DNA from: Adiantum capillus-veneris
Taxonomy: Eukaryota > Streptophyta > Polypodiopsida > Polypodiales > Pteridaceae
DNA length: 64,000 bases
NCBI GenBank assembly: GCA_014529385.2
Contig: CM043950.1
Coordinates: 67,666,435 to 67,730,434 of the forward strand
Reading direction: 5' to 3'
Shown in pieces: positions 52,301-64,000 of the stretch. Position 1 is the stretch's first letter. Each line of letters opens with the position of its first letter. Position numbers and translations under genes: made by a program. The notes beneath the pieces were generated by a model. That model did no database searches. It saw only the letters and a program-made list of their open reading frames with translations, and was not told where the DNA came from.

Positions 52301-55300
52301 TAAAAGATCCTAATGTTTCATGAAATGTAAATGGTAGGAATCAAGAAGAGTTAGACTTGTCTACTTTTCTAAAAGGATACCAAGATGTGTTCATCGATGA
52401 TATCCCTATGGACTTACCTCCAAAACGAGGGATGATGACCATCACATTGAGCTCCTTCCAGGAAGCTCACCACCTAACAAGCCTCCTTATCGAGTCTCAC
52501 AAGATCAACAAGAGGAGATCATGAGGCAAGTACAGGAATTGGTAGACAAAGAGTTGGTGAGGCCTACTTCCTCTCCCTTTTGTTCTCCAGTCCTTTTAGT
52601 ACAAAAGAAAGATGGTACATACCGTATGTTTGTGGACCATCGAGCACTAAACCATATCACTATCAAAAACAGATTTTCTGTGCCTCGAGTAGAAGATCTG
52701 TTTGATAAGCTACAAGGCTCTACCTACTTTAGTAGGATTGACCTTAAGAGTGGCTATCATCAAATAAGGATAGTGGATGAAGATTTCCTAAAGACCGTGT
52801 TTCGCACAACGTTTGGTCTTTATGAATATCTAGTCATGCCTTTTCGCTTGACTAATGCACCAGCTACGTTCAATCGTCTAATGGATAAAAATTTTAGACC
52901 TTATCGCAAATTCACTAGAGTGTTCTGTGATGATATCATCATCTACTCCAAGTCTTTGGAGGAACATAAGCAACATCTCCAAGTGGTTTTTCAAGCATTG
53001 AGGGAGACCAAGCTTTTCCTCAACCAAAAGAAAAGTGAATTCTTCCTTCAAGAGATTCAATATCTAGGTCATATTATCTCTCAAGATGGTATCCGTATGG
53101 ATCCATCCAAGTTAGAGGTAATAAAAGCATGGCCTAACCCAAGGAATCTACATGAACTAAGAAGCTTTATTGGTATGTGTGCATACTATAGACGCTTCAT
53201 AGCAAAATTCTCTCAAGTAGCAGGACCACTACATGACTTAACTAAGAAGAACGTTAAGTATGTATGGACTGCTAAGGAGCAAAATTCTTTTGAGAAGCTC
53301 AAGAAGAAGCTTACCTTTCAACCAGTCCTCATGCTTCCCGATCTCTCAAAGCCATTTGAGGTACAATGTGATGCTTGTGGTGATTGCCTTGGAGCAGTTT
53401 TGCTGCAAGAAGGGCATGCCATAGCATATGAGATTCGAAGGCTCAATACGGATGAACAAGTCTTGGGCATTTATGAGAAAGAGCTTTTAGCTGTTCTACA
53501 TGCCCTAGACACATGGAAGCACTACTTATTGGGGACTCCATTCATTCTATGAACCCATCACCAAAGTCTCAAGTATTTCATGACGCAAACCAAGCTTATC
53601 GACAAACAAATGAGGTGGGAAAATTTTCTTTCGAAATTTAATTTTCATATTGCTCACATTGCTGGTAAGCACAATCAAGTGGCCGATGCACTTTCACGAC
53701 AACCAAATTTAATGCAGTGTCTATAACTACTCACAATGATCTATCTTCTATGATAGATGACTATGCTATTGACCCTAACTTTAGAGACATAATATCAGCC
53801 CTTGCTTTGGGGAAGAAAGAGGAACCATTCACCTTGCAGGATGGTTATCTTCTCCACGGCAATAGGATATGTGTTACACATTCCCTTCGTGAGAAAGCTA
53901 TGTATGAATCCCATGCTCCTCCATATGTGGGGCATAGAGGTATTCAACCTACTCTCCGAGGAGTAGAGACATACTTCTATTGGCCTACCATGAAAGTGGA
54001 CATACAAGAGTATGTTTCAAAATGTGTGGTATGCCAAAAGACCAAGTATGAGAGCAGGAAGCAACCTGGATTATTCCAACCATTGCCTATCCCAAATTCA
54101 CCATGGGAGAGTATATCCATGGATTTCATCTTTGGATTACCCAAGTCTATCTATGAGAATAAAAAAATATGGACAATAGTTGATAGGTTTAGCAAGCAAG
54201 CACATTTTATTCCTGTCAAAAAGACTATTAAGGCACATCAAATAGCAACTCTCTTCATATCTCAAATTTTCAAACACCATGGATTACCCACATCCATCGT
54301 GCCAGATAGAGATCCTAAAGTGACCAGTAATTTCTGGAAAGGTCTCTTTGAAAATCTAGGAACAAGATTGAATTTCTCTTCGGCCTATCACCCACAAACG
54401 GATGGCCAAAGTGAGATAGCCAATCTTACGATACTCGATCTACTCAAGACTTATGTTACTGAAGTAGATCAACGCTCACAATGGGAAAAGTACTTACCTC
54501 TTGTAGAGTATGCCTACAATAATATTGTACATACTTCTGCGGGAAAGCACCTTCTAAGATCATTGAGGGAAGACCTAAAAGTCCCTTGCTACTCAAAGTA
54601 CATGGGAAGATCTTCGCCGCCCATGAGTATAGTTGTGACCTACAAGAATCTTTTCAAAAGATTAAGGAGTCTATATCCATCTCTCAACAAAGGCAAAAAG
54701 CTGGTGTTGATAAGCACAGAAGGGCCTTAATGTTCAAAGAGAATGATTGGGTCTTCCTCAAGTTTCCTAAGGCTCGATTAAGACAAACGATGGGCAAAAA
54801 TCCTACGGGCCATCAAAAGTATTATGCTAAACTAGCAAAAAGATACTATGGTCCTTTCCAAATTTTGAAGCCCATCAATGAGACGGCTTATCAACTCAAG
54901 TTGCCCAACCATTGGCTCATACACAATGCCTTTCATGTAAGCCTACTTAAGCCCTACAAAGGAGAGCCACCAAGTGAACCAATTATTGAAGACCCTCCCG
55001 AAGTTGAAGACCAAGAAAAGTTTCTACAACCCGAAGCTATCCTTCGGCATGAAGACAAGGTACTACGACATGGTAAGATTATTCGATGGTATCTTATTAA
55101 GTTTAAAAATTTTTCCTTTTGAAGATCCTATGGATGCAAGGAATACAGCTTAAGGATAGTATGAACCTTGTCAATGCTTACAATGGTACATTAGTAAGAA
55201 AATGTACAAATTTCTTTTAAATGACTCATGTTTTAATCTTATAAGACTAGTCCTCTTTTTAATTGTACACAAATTTAACTAATATGCATGCTTAGAAGCA

Positions 55301-58300
55301 TGTTTGTGATGACGACGTCTCTCAAAAACCAAGTAGAATTTGTCACTCTACTTTGGGAGAATGAAATGGACTAAAGAGCAGACATGCTTGTGGCAGCTAT
55401 GTCTCCCAAGCACCAAATGGATTAGTCATCTATCTTGGAAAGATGTCATAGGGTAAAAAGGGATCCTCTACCCGCTAAGTAAAATGACTAACGACTAAGG
55501 CTTTATCTCTTCTACCTCATAATCACGGACAACTATGATTTCAAGAGAGAGGTAATGTCATAAAATATAATATCTAATATCTAACCAACCCAAATGATTT
55601 TCTCATATTAAACTGATCACTTAATATGGGAGAATAAACAGGAACAGGGGTTAAGATATAGACATGTGCTTATAGATCTATCTCAACACGGGGCCAATGG
55701 TAAAGGGGCCCAAATGAGAGATGGTCTATCAAAGAGCAAGGTTAACCAATGGAGCATAAGACCTTAGGTTTAGCTTCATTGACGACCTCCAATAATGTGT
55801 GTAGAAGTACTTTGACCTTAGGTAAGCTAGGGCTGAGCTTGAGGCGGGAACCCAACCCTGCTCGAGGTGCTTGTCATGCTTGATAACTAAGGTGCTTGAG
55901 GTGCTTGTCGTGCTTGATGACTAAGATGCTTGATGTGCTTGACATGCTTGAGATGCTAGGGTTGTACTTGAGGTGAGAACCCAACCCAAGCTTAAACTGC
56001 TAAGGGCCAAGCTTGTGGTGGGAACTGGGCCTATGCATGAAGGGCTTGAGGTGTCAAAAAGTCAAATTTTCAATTCCTACAAGAAGGGGGCGAGCCCTAC
56101 ATGAGGTGGGATGAGAGAGAACACCCACACACACACAAGGCATGCACGGTACAAAGAAAGCAAAAGGGACACTTGTCAAGTTCCTCCTTATGTTGCCCTC
56201 ATGGTGTGCCTGAAGCCTATTGGTTGGCCACCCAAGGGGTCCAATGATAATTTAGGAGATTTAATTAATTGATTTTGCATTTATCAAGTCCTCTATCTCA
56301 AAGGGGAAAGGGGGACACTTGTCCCAATGCTACTCTTATTGCTTGTAATGCCTCCTGCTTGTGATTGGTTAGGCCTCGAGGGGTCCAATGAGCTTCATGC
56401 ATGAGCTACAAGGGGTGGTCTACCCAAGCAAGTCAGGGGATTTCTTAGGGGTTATACTCACCCACGCACTCACAAACACTCTCATTGTGTCTATGCAAAG
56501 TGCAAGAGCTCCCTCTCCTTCTCCAATCAAGTAGATGTTGAGATCCTACACCAACACTCTTGGCTATGGAGTGCAAATCCAACCAAGAGCCATGCTTCAA
56601 AATGCCTAAGCTTACCATCTCCTTCTTCTTCACTAATATGCTATTATGTATGCTAACAAGAAGAGTTATGATAAGTGAGGAACTAATTCTTTCTCATATG
56701 CAATGTTTCTTCTTCCTCTTCCCTACCATCATTCCTTGCTAGCTCTCTCCTGCTTCGAAGGTGTTTGAGGTCTTGGGACTGAGGCTTGGATAGTTAAATC
56801 TTTATTCAATTTTATGTTATGCTTGTGATGCATGAATCTTTCCATCTTCATTGCATCACCTAGGTCACAAGGAACACAAAGATTGTATTGTAACAAGTCT
56901 CTCGTAATGGGAGAAATCATAATACAAATGCCTATTGGAGGGGGACCGGCTCCACATAAATCCGGTCCTCAAATGTTGTCATGTTCTCTAAATTCTCTCT
57001 CTTGCAAAAGTATTGTTCATGCCAAGTTAACTAATTGCTATGATTATGTTGCTATCTTCAATTATGTTCACCCGCTATGCTCACAAAGTCAGTTCTCAAA
57101 AGTACTCTCATTAATTTCCGCTACTCTCAAGTTATATAGGCCAATTCCATTACAAAACGTGTGTAGTTTTTGGCCCATTTACATAAAATTGGCATTTGAC
57201 CACCCTAAAATAGAACTTATTGACCTTTAAAGTGCTATACAGATAGCATTGAAAATTCTCAAGATGATTTTATGCTTCTAATAGTTGGAAAGCCTATGTA
57301 TTGGAAGCTATGGACCATTTATCAAGAACTCTTTGTGTTGATTTATTAGCAAAATCACTTTTTGATGAATATTTTGAAAGTGTACTTAAATTCCTAAGCT
57401 AAGTTTGAGTGCGTTCATGGAGTGATTACTATGTAACTCTTCTTCCTTGAGTTTTGGGGCCGCTAAGACCCTAGATAGCAAACAACACAGAGGTGGGAGT
57501 GATCTCTCTTTTTACCAGAATCGGATTCATTTTGAGTTATGATCATGTTGTCTTCAAATTTCTAAATTTCACTCAATCAACATGGTGTGTTTGAAGCTTA
57601 GGTTCAAATGTGAGCATACAATCTCAATTTGGCACCAGCTTAATAGGTTCATAAGAGATATGGAAGGCCACATTGTGGATGCTAGTTTTTTCATTTGTGC
57701 AATTTTTGTACTTCATAGGTGTGTTCCAAATTATCTTATGAAAGTAGGTTTTAATGCTTTTGATGCTTTCTGTACCTAAATATAAAATTTAAGAACCAAG
57801 GTGTGTAAGATGGAAGCATTTATAGTGGTAATGATAGGTTTAGGCATAGAAACATTGATGAAAGATCAACAGAATAAGGAAAGTGTAATTTTTTTGTAGT
57901 TAATTCTATGTCCAAACAAAAAAATATTGGGCCTACAGCAACCACATACATTGGTCAAGAACCAATTGATGTTTATAGGAAAAATATGCTTGATAGCTAG
58001 AGAATTTTGTATATTGTGTAGAATGGGGTTCACCTAGCAAATATGTTGTTTTTGGTTAATTTCAACACTCCTTTGGATTTGAAAGATCCTTATGACCATA
58101 TAATCAAGAGTTGTGAGTGTTTTCTATTTTTTTCCACATAAAGTGTGGTCTTAGCTTTGAGTTGATGTAAGGACCTTTTTAAACACATACATATGATAGT
58201 AGTATTAATTTTTTTTCCAGAGCCCTAAAAGGACACTTTTATGTCCTGTTAAGTTACTAAACTAGTGTTAAATTTGGGCTCTCAAGGAGTTACGCACTTG

Positions 58301-60009
58301 TATGAGAATCACAATTATAGCAAGTCTAGGTGATTAGCGAAGTGATTAAGATGCTTACTAGCTTTGGGTTCCAGGACAATGCATATTATAACCCTCAGGA
58401 TTAAAGTGAATTTGTAGATGTGAACTCACCTTTTATGAGGGTGATAGGAATGAAGGATCTTGAGAGCTAAGCTATGGATTCTCCATCATCGTATCCTTCT
58501 TATCTCTTTCTTCACTAACTCTCTACTTGCTTTTGCTTCCATGCTTTGATGCTTATGCACATGTGATGCTTGCATGTTTTGTGTGTTGAGATTTTTTGTT
58601 GTGCTTGCATTCTTAGCTAGTTGAACATGCGTCTTGTTTTTCTACATATACATAGCCATGTGCATGAATGTGTGGGTGCAAGATGCGAGAGAGGTAAGAG
58701 GATAACTTGCACTATGTGGGTGGAGTAGACCTCAAATTAGAAACTCCTTATTAGTTTGTATATTCACAACCAATAAGGAAAGTGTGGTCAGTGGACCGTT
58801 GAACACCGGATGTTCCCCCTCTTACACGTGTTGCAAAATGCACGACGCCTTTACCTTAACAACCTCTCACTTAAGGATAATGTGCCAATAAGTGGTTCCT
58901 ACTAGCTAAACTACTACTATGTGCAAGAAAACAGATGAGAGACTCTCTCAACCTATGCCCACTGGCTTGCTCTCTCAATCTACATACAATTGAATTGGCT
59001 ATAGTGATAGGCAAGCGTCTATATCCACGCTAAATATTGCATGCAAATACCACAGACAACTATGTATGATCTTCATAGCTCCAAAATGTATTGTGCTAGT
59101 GTCAGTCATCATACAACTGACAGTCTCTGCTACAAATGCTCTCGTTGTAGCTGCTAGGTCGGGCCTTAACACTAGTAGGTCGTACATGAAATTCCCAAAC
59201 CCTTAAAAAATCTGCACAAACCTACCTATACTAGCCTCCATAGCACTATCTACATGCAACACATCATTAGAACTACTCATCACGTATGGATGAGACATTG
59301 TCAACAGTGGATGGCTATGTCCCTCTCATCCATAGGTGAAACTATGTGTATTGGCATCAACTCATCAACCTCTAGCATGAGCATATCAAAGAGCTCCTCT
59401 GATGTGTCTCTAGGAGAAAACCCGCTCTACCTCCATCTGCATAGACTCCGATGATACTTGTTGTCTCTCACTAGAGCATTGTCGCTCTACCGCTGTCAGT
59501 ACAGTGTCTACTAGCATTTCCTACATAGCTACATGCTCTGTCTCATGAGCAAGCTAGAGCTCACGAGCGAAGGATATACGTCTCTTCGTTTCTTTCTCAA
59601 TGCATGCCAGGAACAGAACCAAGATTGGATCATCTTATATTTATCTCACAGGTCTTTAAGTATCATGGCTTATCAACATCTATAGTATTCAATGTAGATT
59701 TAAGGATGACTAGAAATTTTTGGAAGGGTCTCTTTGAGAATCTGGGTACTAAGTTGAGTTTCTCCTCGGCCTATCACCCACAAACGGATGGCCAAAGTAA
59801 GATAGCAAATTCAACCATCATTGATCTACTCAAAGCCGATATTGTAGAAGTAGATCAAAGAGATCAATGGGAAAAGTATTTATTTTTAGTAGAGTATGCG
59901 TACAATAACACTATACATGTAAAAATTTTATGCATTCTTAAAAATTGTACATGTTAAGTATGCCCTCTTAAAAATTCCAAAAATTTTACGCATATCCCCT
60001 TCCCACCCG

Positions 60010-60170
<161 letters not shown>

Positions 60171-63100
60171 TCACACATTGCCTCATCCAGGCCGTCTCAG
60201 TCGCCCCCCGTCCCCCTCCAAGGTTCTTGCAGGCTGAGGGTTTCTCTTTGTCTTCAAGTGCCTGTCGCGACTTCATCTCCCCTTCTTCGATCGTAGTAGC
60301 AAACACGGATGGAGGCTCAAGCTCCGTCACAGAGGGACTCTGATGAAGTCCCCTCGCCCAACCTTGTTGAGCCCACCATTCAACTTGCTCTCACACCGAC
60401 AGCAAAAGATCCTAGCCGCAGAGGTGGAATGCCTTCAGCCGACTTCAGTCATCTGCAAGATTCTCAGCACTATACCCAACAGAGGAGAGGTGAGTGATCT
60501 TCTTTAGGTCCGTCTTCTCGCGCATAGGTGGGCAAGATCTTGGATGTTCAGTTCCTCGGACATGGCTACTATCAGATAGAGTTTGAGACTTTTGAGATGG
60601 TGTCCAAGGTCATTGCAATGAGCCCCTTGGCCACTCCAGCAGTTCGAGCCCACTTTCGATACTGGAGGCATGGTTTTGATCCAGCTACATATGTTTTGGT
60701 AGAGATCCTATCTCCGTCGACTTTCTTGATTTGAGGAGGGAGCACCTTCCACTCTTGTCCAGGATAGGTGCAGAGATTGGGACTGTCTTGGAGACACCTC
60801 GCACGGCATCCTCTGTAGCTTCCAAGGCGGCCGGCATCCCCTTAGTACGTGTTCTGGTTCGAGACACCCACACTCTCCCAAAGGTCATCCTACTACCTCG
60901 GGTGAGTGGGGGTTGGTTATGTCAGAGCGTGGAGTATTCGGGCCTCCCGAATCAGTGTTCCATTTGCAGACAGATGGGCCATTTGGCAAAGGCATGCCCT
61001 CACAAGAGACCTCAACCCACAGCGCATGCACAACCTCCTAAGGTTGAGCAACAAGCTCAGAAGCCAGACACACAGGATGCACAGACTGGTACCTCAACTG
61101 AGACTAGCGATCTGACAGATGACGGTTGGCAGCAAGTGCCTGGCCACCACCAACAGGGGTGGGCTCGCCCCACTGCGCCCCCTGGTGGCTGACCTTCTGT
61201 AGCTCAGCAGCACTGGGTTCCGACTGGGAACCGTATTGACCCCCTTTAGTAGGACCCGCCTGAGGAGTCCCCATCCACTTCAATTCCTCCACCTCCACCC
61301 TCTCCTCCCTCAAATGCTGCTTCTCTGCCTCCCCACCCCCCCTCCTCCCCACCCCTTCCCCCTCCTCCAACTTCGCCTCTCGTCCCTCCTCTCTCCCCGG
61401 TGGGGCCCATAGCCTCATCTCCCGACCCCTCCACCACCATTCCTCACACGCAGGGGACTAGACACACGTCTGTCGCGAGGTGATCTCTTGGTAGTGCTTT
61501 CACTATGAGCCAGGTGGCTTGAGAGGATAGCCCCACTTGAGGCCACCTTTTTTGGTGTACACTTCTCCTTTTGCAGCAGTCCCTAGAGGTCTGACTAGCT
61601 TTGACACTCGCTGACGCTGGGACTTCTTTGACTACAGTTTCACTCAATTTTTGGGTGACTCTTCTCTTGACTTGGAGGAGGATTGCTTTTGAATCCATGT
61701 CTTCTTTCTTGCAGCTAGAGGCATTGAGGCTTTGGACACAACGGTGGGTTTCTCCTTCCCGTTATGTGATAGGATCTCACAAAGTGGACCCAGCACACAG
61801 TTCTTGATTGGCTCCAAACTCAGGCTACTGATTTTCCACACCACACAGGGGCCTTAGGGGTGATAGATCTGGTGCAGACACTTTGGCCTCTGGCCAAGTT
61901 TAGCGTGATGTCTCCGGATGCAGTGGGTTGCAGGCACATTGTGGTGCATTTGTTTGCTGACACTCAGAGCCCTCCTTGTTATGTATTTGTACATGAGGAT
62001 TCCTGGACAAAGGATGTAGCCCTTTGGGTTGCACGCTCAGCTTGGGCCTAGACGGGACAGTCACTTATTTCACGCTTGTCTAGAGGTCGTTCGGATGCGG
62101 ATTACTCCCCATCCAAACCGGCCTCAAAGATAGCGAGGCTGGCTATTGTGGCAGCATTTGTTTTCTCCCACTGACTCCATGAGGATCATCTCATGGAATG
62201 TGCAAGGATAAGGAGGGCCCCAGTTTTAGCATCAACAGGGTCGGCTGTGTAAGGAGCTTCAGAGATGCCTTGTGGGTGGTGAGATTGGCATTCCCATGCT
62301 ATAGTAGCATCATCTTTGTGAGAGTCGCATTAGACGGTGTGGTTAGATTTTGCGTGGTTGCTATGAGACGTTTTGGTCCAATGCATTTGGACCTGGAGGT
62401 ATCCAAGGTGAGGTATGTATGACTATTGCGGATTCTTTGTAGTAGGCCATTGTGGGTAGAGGAATTATTATACCAGGTAGGGCTCAACGGATTACTATGC
62501 AGGTTCAAGGTTGCCTCGTGGGCTTCCTGAACATCTACACGTCCAATGTGGCGAGTGCACATATAGAGTTTTGGTTCCATATTGTAAAGTCTCTGGTGTA
62601 GGTAGAGCAATGGTGCATTGGAGGTGACTTCAACATGTTGGAGGACCCCTCTGACAGGATTGGAGGTAGCCATACTACTATGCAAGGAGTTGAGTTGGCA
62701 GCTTGGGAGAGGTTATGTATGACTCTGTGGGTTTCAAATGTGTGGTAGCATTCTAGTTTTGTCAGGCCTCCAAATACGTGGCCTTCTCTTGTTTGGACTG
62801 CAAAGTGGGAGGAGTGGGTCTATCTTGGATATATAGGCTTCTACACTAGTGACCATTTATGTGACTTGCGTGGGTCAGTTTGCATTATGGCTAGGACTTC
62901 TTTTTCGGACCATGCACCAGTGATTCTCACGGTGACAGGTAGACAGAGGAGGGGGAGCACAATACTTTACATTTTTGAGAGGGTCTTGCTAGACTCTGCG
63001 CTCAGAGAGCAAGTGGTGGCTCTTTGGACAGAGGGCTTAGACTTACAGGACTCTCCTACTGACAGAGTGGCCTTTGGACTTGCTCAACTTAGTCGGTGAT

Positions 63101-63240
63101 TGCTTAATATTGTTTTGGAGAATAAGTTGTTCACGAGGACACCGGTTCATGAAGGTGAAAACAATAAATATGTTAAAACAAGCATGGAGTTGTGAAAGTA
63201 ATGGACTTGCAAAAATACCTTAAAACAAACACGGAGCTTG

Positions 63241-63308
<68 letters not shown>

Positions 63309-64000
63309 GCAGTTGCTGAGTTAAGACGACACAAAAGTGCCCATTTACTCATTTGCAACTCTACATTGCGTACATTTATGATGAAATTTTTGTTTAGAAT
63401 AGAAAAATTGTAGACCTTTTTCGCACTTCTATCTCCAATTTTTCCTAACTTAAATGGTTGTAGCCAAAATTTGAGTAGTGCATGAAAATCAATAAACAAC
63501 TCCTCCTTTCGAAAGGGCACATGCCCTTGAACACCATTGCAAAAGAGTTGCATGGCCCTTTATAAGTGTCGTTCCCAAGTAACTAGTTTTCACTAGAAAG
63601 TGTTTTATGGTGAAGGAAATTCTTTCTTTTGTGTCCCATTGTTAAGGGAGCTGAAGTCCAAGGAGTTGACGTTGTAGAACTACTACAAGCTTGCCATTGT
63701 GACACATCTAGTGTAGGTTTTAAACTCATCGATCGCATGGCTTGTGGGGGCTTGGCTTTATTGATAGAATGAAAATAAAAGGAGATATTTTATTCAGAAA
63801 TCTACATTAGGGTATGAATATTTGGATGGCCAAGGGGGAAAAACCTTGTGGGAAAAAAGTGCCTATGGTTTCATTGAAACAAGTCAAGGTGCTTCAGTGC
63901 CTATCTAGACGATCCAACTTGTTTCATGTCAGGTTGCACTAGCCTATCTCGTAGGAACAAGTGTGCTTAAGCATGTGTCAACCCCATTTTTTTTTCTAAT

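Overview
The window looks like repeat-dominated nuclear DNA of a land plant. It holds Ty1/copia, Ty3/gypsy (chromovirus-like and a Tat/Athila-like LTR), an En/Spm (CACTA) element, an L1-type LINE and a tRNA-derived SINE head. Genes contain spliceosomal GT-AG introns, and long GA, CT and CA microsatellites are common. A DDE transposase of a type I associate with non-seed plants and cnidarian genomes, plus the overall density of decayed elements, suggests a large genome such as a fern or other non-seed plant. That placement is inference. No rRNA, no complete tRNA gene, no CRISPR array and no prokaryotic or organellar gene cluster was seen.

Layout. 1-2.1 kb: two facing copia remnants, a minus-strand gag and a plus-strand RNase H end with polypurine tract. 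2.1-5.0 kb: LTR-like and low-complexity DNA, a 26-bp perfect palindrome and a solo LTR. 5.0-14.4 kb: a minus-strand element with a Tat/Athila-type primer site and LTR at its right end and a leader holding an array of about eight 22-bp palindromes. One palindrome was the target for a 5.3-kb LTR element with 149/147-bp LTRs and 5-bp target duplications (7644-12942). 14.4-19.5 kb: a decayed minus-strand gypsy element (integrase, RNase H, RT, protease, gag) with an LTR lodged between protease and RT. 19.8-25.5 kb: SINE head, tandem duplications and plus-strand gypsy gag/protease debris. 25.5-28 kb: no recognised gene.

27.9-44.9 kb is the most interesting stretch. A spliced gene of unknown function is followed by a minus-strand block encoding an Ulp1-like cysteine protease and a divergent histone H3-like protein with a C-terminal extension. 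Next comes a 76-bp minisatellite that separates this block from a plus-strand gene of unknown function. A five-exon minus-strand DDE transposase gene with CxxC motif lies beyond. A 7,728-bp CACTA element (32075-39802), with 12-bp TIRs, a GGC target duplication, hairpin-forming subterminal arrays, a six-exon TNP2-type transposase gene and a three-exon second gene, has inserted into the minisatellite. Taking the CACTA element out leaves histone H3-like, Ulp1-like, two unknown genes and a DDE transposase within about 10 kb. Whether they form one mobile element is not shown.

44.9-64 kb: copia LTR heads, a copia element cut off within its protease/integrase region, a gypsy chromovirus with 335-bp LTRs about 97% identical (49940-57154), an integrase fragment, a 157-bp CA tract and a LINE that retains ORF1 and the endonuclease but no reverse transcriptase. 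Most coding remnants carry scattered in-frame stops and frameshifts; many stops are consistent with C-to-T changes.
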